Below are positions 45,573-54,988 of a stretch of 64,000 nt of DNA, in pieces (position 1 is the first letter of the stretch; the number at the start of each line of letters is the position of its first letter). The DNA lies in the NCBI RefSeq assembly GCF_000744225.1, contig NZ_JQLN01000003.1:1-64000 (forward strand), read 5' to 3'. The stretch is from Kitasatospora mediocidica KCTC 9733 (GTDB lineage: Bacteria; Actinomycetota; Actinomycetes; Streptomycetales; Streptomycetaceae). A program made the position numbers and the translations under genes. The notes beneath the pieces were generated by a model. That model was not told the origin of the DNA. It saw only the letters and a list, made by a program, of their open reading frames with translations, and ran no database searches.

Positions 45573-46841
45573 GTGTCGTCGAGGTCGTACCGCAGGGGTG
45601 CCGCCGTGCTGGCCGCGCTGGGGGTGCTGGCCGGCCCGGCCGTCGCCCCGGCCTACGCGGCCGATCCGCCCGGCGTGCACTGGTCCCCGCTGGGCATCGC
45701 CGCCACCGGCGACTGCGTCTTCCCGTCCCCCGACGTCGCGGCCACCCCGTGGTCCCTGCAACGGGTGCTGCTCGACCAGCTCTGGCAGGGCGGCACGGTC
45801 ACCGGCAAGGGCGTCCTGGTCGCGGTGATCGACACCGGAGTCGACAACCGCAACCCGCAACTCGCCGCCCCGAACAAGGTGCAGGACGGCGGCTCGCTGC
45901 TGGTGGACAAGTCCAACAACAACCAGCCGGTGCCCGGTGGCAGCATGACCGACACGGTCGGCCACGGCACCAAGGTGGCCGGCATCATCGCCGCCGCCAA
46001 GCGCGACGGCGTCGGGTTCGTGGGCCTTGCCCCCGACGCCGACATCCTGTCGATCCGGCAGAACGACGACACCGGCGACGGCGACGTCAACACCCTGATC
46101 CAGGCGATCAACACGGCGGTCCAGCGCCACGCCCAGGTCATCAACATCTCGCAGGACGTCCGGGGGACCGACCCCAGCGGGTCCTTCGCGGGCATCGACC
46201 AGCTGCGCCAGGCGGTCCAGGCCGCCGAGGCGGCGAACGTCGTCGTCGTGGCCTCCTCCGGCAACGACGGCAACGACGGCCCGACCTACCCCGCCGCCTT
46301 CCCCACCGTGCTCGCGGTCGGCGCCTCCGACCGCAACAACGAGCGGGCCTCCTTCTCGCAGTACGGCGGCTTCGTCGGGGTGGCGGCGCCGGGCGTCGAC
46401 ATGCTCTCCACCGTGCCCGTCGGCGGCCAGTGCGTCGACAACGGCACCAGCTTCTCCGCCCCGTACGTCGCGGGCGTCGCGGCGCTGCTGCGCGGTGCGC
46501 ACCCCGACTGGACGGCGCAGCAGATCCGCACCCGGATCGAGCAGACCGCGCAGCGCACCGACCGCGGCCGCAACGACTACATCGGCTGGGGGGTGGTCGA
46601 CCCGGTCAAGGCCGTCACCGACACCTCCCCGCCCGCCGCCCAGCCCGTCGCGGACGCCCCCGTCCAGCTGGCCAACGCGCCGATCCTGCCCCAGCCGCTC
46701 GGCCTCGGCGAGACCCAGGCCGACCGCGACCGCCGCACCGCCACCTACGTGCTGGCCACCGCCGGCCTGCTGGTCGCGCTGCTCGGCGGCGGTTCGGTGG
46801 TGCTGCGCGACTTCCGCCGCCGCGGTGGGCGCCCGGTCTGA
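45573..46841 (+). CDS. mycP: Type VII secretion-associated serine protease (mycosin)
   Basis: 422 residues from GTG 45573, with GAGGGGGAA upstream. Sec signal peptide (GAAVLAALGVLAGPAVAPAY), subtilisin-like catalytic domain with the triad Asp87 (AVIDTGVD), His131 (VGHGTKVAGI) and Ser293 (GTSFSAPYVAG), oxyanion Asn in SSGNDGND, and a C-terminal membrane helix (YVLATAGLLVALLGGGSVVL) followed by an Arg-rich tail. Mycosins sit on the outer face of the membrane and are needed for ESX complex stability. Convergent with a permease across a 27-bp perfect stem. Confidence 0.93.
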   Translation: MSSRSYRRGAAVLAALGVLAGPAVAPAYAADPPGVHWSPLGIAATGDCVFPSPDVAATPWSLQRVLLDQLWQGGTVTGKGVLVAVIDTGVDNRNPQLAAPNKVQDGGSLLVDKSNNNQPVPGGSMTDTVGHGTKVAGIIAAAKRDGVGFVGLAPDADILSIRQNDDTGDGDVNTLIQAINTAVQRHAQVINISQDVRGTDPSGSFAGIDQLRQAVQAAEAANVVVVASSGNDGNDGPTYPAAFPTVLAVGASDRNNERASFSQYGGFVGVAAPGVDMLSTVPVGGQCVDNGTSFSAPYVAGVAALLRGAHPDWTAQQIRTRIEQTAQRTDRGRNDYIGWGVVDPVKAVTDTSPPAAQPVADAPVQLANAPILPQPLGLGETQADRDRRTATYVLATAGLLVALLGGGSVVLRDFRRRGGRPV

Positions 46842-46844
46842 CCG

Positions 46845-46907
46845 CAGCAGCAAGGCCGAGGGCCCGGACACCATGGGGGTGTGTCCGGGCCCTCGGCCTT
46901 GCTGCTG
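46845..46907. terminator. Bidirectional terminator, perfect 27-bp stem
   Basis: CAGCAGCAAGGCCGAGGGCC continues to 46871 and pairs perfectly with 46881-46907 across a 9-nt loop. The longest perfect hairpin seen in the window; it isolates the ESX unit from the permease gene, which ends 8 bp further on. Confidence 0.92.
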
Positions 46908-46915
46908 GGGCGGGA

Positions 46916-48322
46916 TCAGGCCTCGCCGTCCTCCGGGACGGTGATCACCCAGTGGGTGTCCTGGCGGGGGCGCAGGTAGAAGGCCCAGTACAGGGTGGCG
47001 GCGGCGGTGATCGCGCCGGTCCAGATCAGGGCCGTGTGGTCCAGCTGGGTCAGCGTGTAGCCGAGGGCCACGATCAGCAGCACCGGCAGGACCGGCCAGA
47101 GCGGCTGGCGCCAGGCCGGGGCGTCCTTGTGGTGGGCCCGGCGGGAGAGCAGCGCGGCGACGGCGACCAGCATGTAGAGCGCGGCGACCGCGACACCGGT
47201 GATGTTGGTCAGCAGGGTGCCGGGGACGAAGCAGAGCGCCGCGCCGGGCAGGCCGACCGCGAGGGTCGCCACCCACGGCGCGTTGAACTTGTTGAGCGTG
47301 CCGAAGGCCTTGTTGACGGGCGCGGGCCAGGCCTTGTCGCGGCCGGAGGCGAAGAGCACCCGGGAGTTCTGGATGACCATCACGATGCCGGCGTTGATGA
47401 TGGCCAGCGCGATGCACAGGCTGATGAAGGTGCCGAGCGCGGAGTCGCTCCAGCCGGCCACCATGCCGGAGATGTCGCCGCCGGTCAGCGTCGCCAGGTC
47501 GGGGGCGCCCAGGGTGATGGCGACGACGGGCACCATGATGACCACGGCGGACAGGCCCAGGGTCCAGAGCACCGTACGGGCGACGTTGCGGCGCGGGTTC
47601 TCCAGCTCCTCGGAGAGGTAGATCGCGGTGCTGAAGCCCTGGGTGACGAAGAGCGCGGTGCCCATCGCGGCGAGGATCGCGCCCAGGCCGACCGGGCTGG
47701 TGACCCCGTGGGCGTCGGCGGTCACGCCGTGGATGAGCGAGCCCAGGCCGCGCTGGCTGTGCGCGAAGCCGAGCACCGAGACGACGCCGGCCGCGATCAC
47801 CTCCAGGACCAGGAAGATGCCGGTGATCCAGGCGTTGGCCCGCAGGTCGAGCAGGCCCGCGACGGTGGCGGCGAGCATCACGGCGCCGCCGGCGACCGCC
47901 GGGCTGAGGTTCACGATCGGGGCGAGGTAGGCGGCCGTGCCGATCGCGATCACCGAGGGCACGATCATCACGACGATCATCGACTGGATGAAGACCAGCC
48001 AGCCGGCGAAGCGGCCCGCCAGCGTGCCGACCATGGCGTACTCGCCACCGGCGCTGGGGATCAGGGTGCCGAGCTCGGAGTAGCAGAAGGCCACCGCGAC
48101 GCAGATGATCGCGCCGATCCCGATGGTCAGCGCGGTGGCCGTGCCCAGGCTGTTGAAGAGCGTCGGTACCAGGACGAAGAGCGAGGAGGCCGGCGTCACG
48201 CAGGAGAGCGTGAGCAGCGTGCCGCCCACGACACCCAGCGAGCGCTTGAGCTGCCGCGGGGAGTCGACGGTACTGACCGTCACCGCCGGGGCGGGGGCGG
48301 GTGGGCGAAGCGTGTCGGTCAT
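46916..48322 (-). CDS. APC family amino-acid/polyamine permease
   Basis: 468 residues from ATG 48322. About 12 membrane helices; the APC consensus start RSLGVVGGTLLTLSCVTPAS and the helix-1/3 region CYSELGTLIPSAGGEYAMVG are clear, as is YLSEELENPRRNVARTV in the middle. Likely proton-driven uptake of an amino acid or amine. It is not a secretion gene and sits between mycP and eccC, splitting the ESX locus; perfect hairpins fence it on one side and an AT-richer 449-bp gap on the other. GABA or a related compound would fit the gabT region, but that is speculation. Confidence 0.88.
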   Translation of the reverse strand: MTDTLRPPAPAPAVTVSTVDSPRQLKRSLGVVGGTLLTLSCVTPASSLFVLVPTLFNSLGTATALTIGIGAIICVAVAFCYSELGTLIPSAGGEYAMVGTLAGRFAGWLVFIQSMIVVMIVPSVIAIGTAAYLAPIVNLSPAVAGGAVMLAATVAGLLDLRANAWITGIFLVLEVIAAGVVSVLGFAHSQRGLGSLIHGVTADAHGVTSPVGLGAILAAMGTALFVTQGFSTAIYLSEELENPRRNVARTVLWTLGLSAVVIMVPVVAITLGAPDLATLTGGDISGMVAGWSDSALGTFISLCIALAIINAGIVMVIQNSRVLFASGRDKAWPAPVNKAFGTLNKFNAPWVATLAVGLPGAALCFVPGTLLTNITGVAVAALYMLVAVAALLSRRAHHKDAPAWRQPLWPVLPVLLIVALGYTLTQLDHTALIWTGAITAAATLYWAFYLRPRQDTHWVITVPEDGEA

Positions 48323-48771
48323 GGGGGCTTCCGATCGGCTCGACGCGGCGACGCGCGGTTCCTGTGCGGTGCTGGGGTGGGGGAGCGGTATCGCCTCCGG
48401 AGGGGGTTGCCTGCGTCTTTGGTGCTCGCTCCCAGGCCGCCATGGAACCTGGTGCGTATTGATTGCGTCAATGCCGGAAATGCTTCGGAATCCGTTGCGT
48501 GAACGCCCGTGAACTTCGGATCCGATGATCACTTACCGTCGTGACGATTGATGTCCGACTTGTTAACTTTGGCCAACGAGACTTGAATCCAAGGTGAACT
48601 TCGCATAGAGCGTTTGATTCGAAGGCTTGATGTGCCGATGATCACTTCTGTCCAGGCGTCATCTGCGGCCCCAGCTACCCCGGCCGCACCGCGTCGCGGC
48701 GACGACATCCGCAGCACGGGCCCGAGAAAAAGTCCATAACATTCCGGTCCGGTCCAGCCCCTGGACGCGAA
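48323..48771. other. 449-bp AT-richer gap upstream of permease
   Basis: No credible coding sequence was found. This is one of the most AT-rich stretches in the window. It contains CCGATGATCACTT twice (48522-48534 and 48635-48647) and a dyad ATTGA-N5-TCAAT (48458-48472), 136 bp upstream of the permease start. These may be regulatory sites for the permease; the repeat lies within DNA that does not look like gene remnants. Confidence 0.6.
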
Positions 48772-48802
48772 GGGCCGGCCGCGAAGGCTTCGCGGCCGGC
48801 CC
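48772..48802 (-). terminator. Hairpin terminator downstream of eccC
   Basis: GGGCCGGCCGCGAAG (48772-48786) pairs with CTTCGCGGCCGGCCC (48788-48802); realistic pairing leaves a small central loop. It starts 20 bp after the eccC stop codon. Confidence 0.8.
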
Positions 48803-48822
48803 GTGCTCACTGTCCGTAGCGG

Positions 48823-51800
48823 CTACCCGACCGGCAGCCAACCGGTCTGGACCATCTGTCCGCTGGTGATCCGGCGCGAGACGAAGACACCGCGGCCCGG
48901 CGGCAGCGCCTGCGGCTTGACCGTGCCGAGCAGTGCGCCCTCGTCCCGGTTGCCGGAGAGCATGACGCCCTGCCCGCCCAGCTCCTTCATCCGCTGCATC
49001 ACCGGCTCGAACATCGAGCGGCCGGCGCCGCCGGCGCTGCGCGCGATGATCACCCGCAGGCCGATGTCCCGTGCGAACGGCAGGAACTCGGCCAGCGGCG
49101 CCATCGGGTTGCCGGAGGAGGTGGCCACCAGCTCGTAGTCGTCCACGATCACGAACATGTCCTTGCCGGAGTACCAGCTGCGGTTGCGCAGCTGGTCGGC
49201 GGTGACGTCCGGGCCGGGCAGCCGGCGGGCGCAGGCGCCACGCAGCATGTCGACGATCGAGGCCATCGCCGGCTGTGCCGCCGCGTACTCCACCAGGTAC
49301 TCCGGCGGGACGGCGCCCAGCAGTGCGCGCCGGTAGTCGCCGACCACGATGCCGGCCTGGTCGGAGGTGTAGCGCTCGGTGATCTGCTTGATCAGCATCC
49401 GCAGCATGGCGGACTTCCCCGACTCGCTCTCGCCGAAGACGATGAAGAGCGGGTCGGTCTCGAAGTTGACGAAGACCGGCGCCATCTCGACCTCGTCGAT
49501 GCCGAACGCGACACCGCGCTCGGGCAGTTCGAAGCCCTTGGGCAGCGTGTGGCCGTCCAGCACCCGGGGCAGCATCCGCACCTGCGGGGCGCGCGGGCCG
49601 GTCCAGGCGGCGCCGACCGTCTCGACCAGCGAGGCGACGCCGGCCGCCAGGTCGTCCTTGGACGAGGAGCCGTCCAGCCGCGGCAGGCCGGCCAGGAAGT
49701 GCAGCTTGGCGGCGGTCAGGCCACGGCCGGGCGCGCCGGCCGGCACGTTCTGGGCGACCTTGCGGTCGATCTCCGACTCCATCGGATCGCCCAGGCGCAG
49801 CTCGGTGCGGTTCTGCAACAGGTCCTTGAGGGCCGGGCGGACCTCGGCGTAGCGCGAGGCGGTCAGCACCAGGTGGACGCCGTAGCCGAGGCCGCGCTGG
49901 GCGATGTCGGCGACCACCGGCTCCAGCGCCTCGAACTCCTGGCGGAAGGTCAGCCAGCCGTCGATCACCAGGAAGACGTCGCCGAACTGCTCGTCCGGCA
50001 GCTGTCCGGCCGCCCGGCGGGTGCGGTAGGTGGTGATCGAGTCGATCCCGGTGGCCCGGAACAGCTCCTCGCGCCGGTTGAGGACGCCGTGCACCTCGCT
50101 GATCATCCGGCGGACCTTGTCGGTGTCCAGCCGCCCGGCGACGCCGCCCACGTGCGGCAGCTCCTGGATGCTCTGGAAGCCGCCGCCGCCGAAGTCCAGC
50201 AGGTAGAACTGGGTCTCCACCGGGGTGTGGGTGACCGAGAAGCCGGCCACCATGGTGCGGATCATGGTCGACTTGCCGGACTGCGGACCGCCGATCACCA
50301 GGCCGTGGCCGGCCGCGCCGGAGAAGTCCTGGTAGAGCACGTCGCGGCGCTGTTCGCGCGGCCGGTCGACGATGCCGACCGGCACCACCAGGCGGCCCAG
50401 CGCGCCGAACTCCGGCGAGGTCAGGCCGCGTTCGGGGGTGGCCTGGAGCGGCGGGACCAGCTGGTCCAGGCTCGGCGCCTCGTCCAGCGGCGCCAGCCAC
50501 ACCTGGTGCGCCGCCGGGCCCTGGCCGACCATCCGCTGCACGATCACGTCGAGCACGGTGTCCACCAGCGCGTCGTCCAACTGCTCGGGCTCGGGCTCGA
50601 CCTCCTGCGCCGGCAGCTCGGTCACCGGTACCTCGGCCGCGGTGAAGAGCACCGGCAGCGCGTGCGAGACCCGTCCGCTGGAGCGCCGCTGGCCGGGCGC
50701 GCGGTACGGGCCCGAGACGTACGCAGCCTTGAAGCGGTCCATCACGTCGGTGCCGAACTTCAGGTAGCCGACGCCGGGCACCGGCGGCAGGTGGTAGGCG
50801 TCCGGCACGCCGATCGCCGCCCGGGACTCGGCCGCAGAGAAGGTGCGCAGGCCGATCCGGTAGGAGAGGAAGGTGTCCAGGCCCCGCAGCTTGCCCTCCT
50901 CCAGGCGCTGCGAGGCCAGCAGCAGGTGCACCCCGAGCGAGCGGCCGATCCGGCCGATCTGGATGAACATGTCGATGAAGTCTGGCTTGGCGGTGAGCAG
51001 TTCGGAGAACTCGTCGATGATCAGGACGAGCGAGGGCATCGGGTCCAGCGCGGCGCCGGCCGCCCGGGCCCGCTCGTACTCGTTGAGGTTGGCGTAGTTG
51101 CCGGCCGAACGCAGCAGCTCCTGGCGGCGGTTCAGCTCTCCCTCGATCGCGTCGCGCATCCGGTCGACGAGGGTGAGCTCGCCCTCCAGGTTGGTGATCA
51201 CCGCGGAGGTGTGCGGCATGTCCGCCATGCCGGCGAAGGTGGCGCCGCCCTTGAAGTCGGCGAGGACGAAGTTGAGGTTCTCCGAGGAGTGCGTCATGGC
51301 CAGGCCCAGCACCAGGGTGCGCAGCAGCTCGGACTTGCCGGAGCCGGTGGCGCCGACGCACAGGCCGTGCGGGCCCATGCCCTCCAGCGCGGCTTCCTTG
51401 ATGTCCAGGTTCACCAGCTCGCCGTTGGCGCCGACGCCGATCGGCACCCGGAGCTTCTCGTGCTGGGCGCGCGGGCGCCAGGTGCGGCTGACGTCGACCG
51501 AGCCGGCGTCACCGACGCCCATCAGGTCGGTGAAGTCCAGGTTGGACAGCAGCGGCTCGTCGTCGCCGCCGGCCGAGATCCGGTAGGGCGCCAGCTGGCG
51601 GGCCAGCGCTTCGGACTGCCAGACCGACAGGGTGTCGGGGGCGCCGCTGTACGAGGCGCCGGAGGCCGACTGCAGCACCAGTTCGTCGCTGCTGAGGTTG
51701 ATCACCAGGTGGCCGGTCGGCTCGTCGATGTCGCCGGGGACCACCTCGATCACGGTCACCCCGTGCACACCGTCCGGACCGGCCAGGATCGAGTCCTGCG

Positions 51801-52770
51801 GGACCGAGGCGTTGTCCATGATGACCACCAGATGCGGCTGGTCGGGAGTGGGGATCGCGTCGCGCGAGAAGCGCTGGCGGCCCGACAACTCGTCCTCCAG
51901 GAGCACTTCCAGCTCGCCGAGGCCGGGCGCGATTAGCCGGCGCGAACCGGCGCCGTCGTTCTCCTTGCGGTGCTGGGTGTGCGGCAGCCACTTGGCCCAC
52001 TCCCACTCGTCCAGCGCGCCGGGGGCGGCCGCGACGGCCACCATCAGGTCGTCGGGGGAGTGCAGGGTGGTCAGTTGGGCGATCATCGCCCGGACGTTGC
52101 CGTAGACGGTGTCCGGGTCGCCGCAGACGGTGATGTGGTAGAAGGCGCGCAACGAGACCGCGAGCGGGAGGTCCTGCAGGGTGCCGTGCGCCTTCAGGAA
52201 GTTGGCCATCGCGTCGGCGGCCAGCGGTTCCAGCTCGTCCATCGGCGCGGTCTGCGGCGCCACCAGCGGCGTGGCCAGCTGCTGCGGGCCGCGTCCCAGC
52301 CGGATCTGCGCGAAGTCCGGATCGCTCGGACGGCGTTCCCACAGCCGGCGGCCCTCGGCGACGATCGACCAGAGCTGGTCCGGCTCCGGGTGCAGGTACA
52401 GCTGCGCGCCGCGTTGGCGCTCGGCGGTCCGGCGGACCTGGCGGCGCATCTGCTGGAGGTACTTGAGGTAGTCGCGCCGCTCGTCCGCGACACCCCCGTT
52501 GCCGCCCTTGCGGGCCCGCACGATCTGGGCCACGCCCATGCCGGCGGTCGAGGCGACCATCATCATGCCCATGATCTTCATCATCGGCGCGGAGCCCGGC
52601 ATGAAGAAGAACGCCGCCGAGCCGCCCATGCCGAGCAGCGGCAGCAGGCTCATCATCCAGTCGTCGCCGCCCCCACGGGCCAGCTCGGGCGGGGTGACCA
52701 GTTCCACCGGCTCGTCCGGGACCACCGGCGGGTAGGCCCGGGCCGGGCGCTTGACGGTAACGACACTCAC
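48823..52770 (-). CDS. eccC: Type VII secretion FtsK/SpoIIIE ATPase EccC
   Basis: 1315 residues from GTG 52770, chosen because the conserved protein starts VSVVTVKRPARAYPP with GAGGG upstream. Two N-terminal membrane helices (WMMSLLPLLGMGGSAAFFFM and the following segment), then three P-loop ATPase domains with Walker A GATGSGKS at 473, GGPQSGKS at 827 and GESESGKS at 1113. EccC is the motor and substrate receptor of type VII secretion. It is a single fused chain, unlike mycobacterial ESX-1, where EccC is split into Ca and Cb. It is divergent from eccD, with 289 bp between. Confidence 0.96.
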   Translation of the reverse strand: MSVVTVKRPARAYPPVVPDEPVELVTPPELARGGGDDWMMSLLPLLGMGGSAAFFFMPGSAPMMKIMGMMMVASTAGMGVAQIVRARKGGNGGVADERRDYLKYLQQMRRQVRRTAERQRGAQLYLHPEPDQLWSIVAEGRRLWERRPSDPDFAQIRLGRGPQQLATPLVAPQTAPMDELEPLAADAMANFLKAHGTLQDLPLAVSLRAFYHITVCGDPDTVYGNVRAMIAQLTTLHSPDDLMVAVAAAPGALDEWEWAKWLPHTQHRKENDGAGSRRLIAPGLGELEVLLEDELSGRQRFSRDAIPTPDQPHLVVIMDNASVPQDSILAGPDGVHGVTVIEVVPGDIDEPTGHLVINLSSDELVLQSASGASYSGAPDTLSVWQSEALARQLAPYRISAGGDDEPLLSNLDFTDLMGVGDAGSVDVSRTWRPRAQHEKLRVPIGVGANGELVNLDIKEAALEGMGPHGLCVGATGSGKSELLRTLVLGLAMTHSSENLNFVLADFKGGATFAGMADMPHTSAVITNLEGELTLVDRMRDAIEGELNRRQELLRSAGNYANLNEYERARAAGAALDPMPSLVLIIDEFSELLTAKPDFIDMFIQIGRIGRSLGVHLLLASQRLEEGKLRGLDTFLSYRIGLRTFSAAESRAAIGVPDAYHLPPVPGVGYLKFGTDVMDRFKAAYVSGPYRAPGQRRSSGRVSHALPVLFTAAEVPVTELPAQEVEPEPEQLDDALVDTVLDVIVQRMVGQGPAAHQVWLAPLDEAPSLDQLVPPLQATPERGLTSPEFGALGRLVVPVGIVDRPREQRRDVLYQDFSGAAGHGLVIGGPQSGKSTMIRTMVAGFSVTHTPVETQFYLLDFGGGGFQSIQELPHVGGVAGRLDTDKVRRMISEVHGVLNRREELFRATGIDSITTYRTRRAAGQLPDEQFGDVFLVIDGWLTFRQEFEALEPVVADIAQRGLGYGVHLVLTASRYAEVRPALKDLLQNRTELRLGDPMESEIDRKVAQNVPAGAPGRGLTAAKLHFLAGLPRLDGSSSKDDLAAGVASLVETVGAAWTGPRAPQVRMLPRVLDGHTLPKGFELPERGVAFGIDEVEMAPVFVNFETDPLFIVFGESESGKSAMLRMLIKQITERYTSDQAGIVVGDYRRALLGAVPPEYLVEYAAAQPAMASIVDMLRGACARRLPGPDVTADQLRNRSWYSGKDMFVIVDDYELVATSSGNPMAPLAEFLPFARDIGLRVIIARSAGGAGRSMFEPVMQRMKELGGQGVMLSGNRDEGALLGTVKPQALPPGRGVFVSRRITSGQMVQTGWLPVG

Positions 52771-53059
52771 GACATCTGCCCTCACGCGCCTCGACAGGTC
52801 CCGGAGGGGGCGCCCCTGTGACTGCTCTGCCCCCAGCGCGGACGGCGGCTGACACGCGGGCGAGTCCCTGCGGCCCCCGTGCGCCATGCGCAGGGGCCGA
52901 TCCTACCGAGCCCGCGCCACCCCGTGGTGCGGGGTACCCGGGCACGGGGGTACGCCTGGGCGGTAGGGTGACGCCGCGCCAACTCTGGCCCGGATCGTGT
53001 CAGTTCCCGGACCGGCCGGGGCGCGGATGCCAGCAGGAAATCAGCAGGGGGAGCAGTCG

Positions 53060-54517
53060 GTGAGTGTGAACACAACGACCGGGTTCGTCCGGGTCACCGT
53101 CGTGGCACCGGACAGCCGGATCGATGTCGCTCTGCCGGAGGACGTGCCGCTCGCGGACGTCTATCCCGAGGTGCTGCGACTCTCCGGACAGACCCAGGCG
53201 GACGGTGCGCCGACCGGCTTCCACCTGGTCCGCCGGGACGGCACGGTGCTCGACAGCGGGCTGCCGCTGGCCGCTCAACAGGTGCGCGACGGCGACCTGT
53301 TGAGCCTGCGCCCGTTCGCCGAGTCGCTGCCCCCGGCGGTCTACGACGACGTCGCGGACGCGATCGCCAGCGCGGTCGAGGCCGATCGCCGGTTCTGGAG
53401 CCCGGACCTGATGCGGTCCTTCGGCCTGGTCGGCGCGGGCCTGCTGATCGTGCTGCTCGGCTTCGCGCTCTGGTTCGCCGACCTGCGCCACGACATGCAC
53501 GGCCTGCCCGGCGTGTTCAGCGGGGTCACCGCCGTGCTGCTGGTCGCCTTCGCCGGCGTCCGGGCGCGGGTGTACGACGACCACGGCGCCGCGTTGGTGC
53601 TCGGCATCGGCGCGTTGCCGCACGCCCTGATCGCGGGCACCGGCGTCCTCGCCGTCGACCACCTGGGCGACGGTCCCGGCCGGCTGCAGTTCCTGGTCGG
53701 CTGCGTCTCGATGCTGGTGGTCTCGGTGCTGCTGGTGGGCCTGCTGCCGGAGAAGGACTCGGTCTTCGTGGCCTCGGCCTTCCTTGCCGCCGCCGGCACG
53801 CTCGCCACCTTCGCCGCGGTGCTGCTCCCGACCACCCCGGCCAACCACATCGCGGCGGTCGCGGGCGTGGTGGCGGTCGCCGCGATCGGCTTCCTGCCCA
53901 GCCTCTCCGCGCGCTTCGCCCGGCTCCCGGTGGGCTTCAGCGCCCCGGGCCAGGCCCGCACCCGCGGCTCCCGGTCGCTGGACGAGGGCTCCCGGGCCGA
54001 GGCCGTGCAGTATGAGCGGATCGCGCACCAGGCCCGGCGCGGCCACGAGGTGCTGGTCGGCCTGGTCGGCGGCGCGGCCGCGGTGATCGTCGGGGCCTGC
54101 ACCGTGCTGGGCTTCACCAACGCGATGTTCCCGCAGCTGCTGGCCCTGACGCTGGGCGTCTCGACGATGCTGCGGGCCCGGCTGTTCCGCTACACCGCGC
54201 AGGTCTTCAGCCTGACCGTCGCGGGCCTGCTCGGCCTGTCCCTGCTGATCCTCGGCCTGTCGCTGCACACCCCGCTCTTCATCCTCAAGGCCACCAGCAC
54301 CACCGCCGTCGACCTGCGCACGATCTGGCTCGGCGGCTCGGTCGCGCTGGGCGCGGTGCTGCTGATCGCCATCGCCCTGGTGGTGCCCAGGCTCGGGGTC
54401 TCGCCCTTCTGGGGGCGCATCCTGGACATGGTGGACAGCCTGATGCTGATGTCGTTGGTCCCGCTGACGCTGGCGGTGCTGGACGTCTACGCCCTGGTCC
54501 GTGGCACCACGAGCTGA
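53060..54517 (+). CDS. eccD: Type VII secretion integral membrane protein EccD
   Basis: 485 residues from GTG 53060 (GGGGGAG eight bases upstream). N-terminal ubiquitin-like domain (FVRVTVVAPDSRIDVALPED, then LADVYPEVLRLSG) and about 11 membrane helices, the EccD architecture. It forms the membrane pore part of the ESX complex. Separated from the other plus-strand ESX genes by the permease and eccC, and followed directly by rpsO. Confidence 0.94.
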   Translation: MSVNTTTGFVRVTVVAPDSRIDVALPEDVPLADVYPEVLRLSGQTQADGAPTGFHLVRRDGTVLDSGLPLAAQQVRDGDLLSLRPFAESLPPAVYDDVADAIASAVEADRRFWSPDLMRSFGLVGAGLLIVLLGFALWFADLRHDMHGLPGVFSGVTAVLLVAFAGVRARVYDDHGAALVLGIGALPHALIAGTGVLAVDHLGDGPGRLQFLVGCVSMLVVSVLLVGLLPEKDSVFVASAFLAAAGTLATFAAVLLPTTPANHIAAVAGVVAVAAIGFLPSLSARFARLPVGFSAPGQARTRGSRSLDEGSRAEAVQYERIAHQARRGHEVLVGLVGGAAAVIVGACTVLGFTNAMFPQLLALTLGVSTMLRARLFRYTAQVFSLTVAGLLGLSLLILGLSLHTPLFILKATSTTAVDLRTIWLGGSVALGAVLLIAIALVVPRLGVSPFWGRILDMVDSLMLMSLVPLTLAVLDVYALVRGTTS

Positions 54518-54607
54518 CCTGCGCACTGGTAGGGTGGCTGCAGAACCGTGGCTGTGCCGTGTCCTGACACGCGTGCCGCGGTCGATGTACGACACCGAGT
54601 TCTCATT

Positions 54608-54631
54608 GATCCTGTGCCGTAGACCAGGATC
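54608..54631 (+). promoter_or_regulatory. Leader stem-loop upstream of rpsO
   Basis: GATCCTG (54608-54614) pairs with CAGGATC (54625-54631), 27 bp before the rpsO start. S15 represses its own mRNA in several bacteria through leader structures; whether this one does is unknown. Confidence 0.35.
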
Positions 54632-54657
54632 GCTCGGTAACCCCTGAAGGAGTTGCA

Positions 54658-54948
54658 GTGGCTCTCGCCGCCGACGTCAAGAAGCAGATCTTTGCCGAGT
54701 TCGGCCAGAAGGAGGGCGACACCGGCTCCCCCGAGGTCCAGGTCGCCATGCTTTCCCGCCGCATCTCGGACCTGACCGAGCACCTCAAGATGCACAAGCA
54801 CGACCACCACAGCCGTCGTGGCCTGCTGATCCTCGTCGGTCAGCGTCGTCGCCTGCTGCAGTACCTGGCCAAGAAGGACATCCAGCGCTTCCGTACGCTG
54901 GTCGACCGTCTCGGCATCCGTCGTGGTGCCGCCGGCGGCGCCCGCTAA
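54658..54948 (+). CDS. rpsO: 30S ribosomal protein S15
   Basis: 96 residues from GTG 54658 with AAGGAG upstream. Complete S15: [60 protein letters not shown]. It binds 16S rRNA helix 22. Followed by a terminator-like hairpin and a 423-bp gap to pnp, the usual rpsO-pnp order. Confidence 0.97.
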   Translation: MALAADVKKQIFAEFGQKEGDTGSPEVQVAMLSRRISDLTEHLKMHKHDHHSRRGLLILVGQRRRLLQYLAKKDIQRFRTLVDRLGIRRGAAGGAR

Positions 54949-54959
54949 GACCGCCGCCT

Positions 54960-54988
54960 GGGGCGGCTCCCCACCGGGGAGCCGCCCC
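54960..54988 (+). terminator. Hairpin after rpsO
   Basis: GGGGCGGCTCCCC (54960-54972) pairs with GGGGAGCCGCCCC (54976-54988) across ACC, 11 bp after the stop codon. Could attenuate read-through into pnp. Confidence 0.75.

Noticed and set aside
48529..48810. A 93-codon minus-strand frame between eccC and the permease
   Set aside because: It overlaps the eccC terminator hairpin, has no ribosome site and no recognisable motif.
39753..52940. GGTACCCG appears in three ESX intergenic regions and was considered as a shared regulator box
   Set aside because: An 8-base GC-rich word is expected several times by chance in a window of this size and composition, so the coincidence is not convincing.
52771..53059. 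Possible small gene in the eccC-eccD divergent gap
   Set aside because: Short frames exist on both strands, but none has a ribosome site with a plausible product; the region is best read as a divergent promoter.
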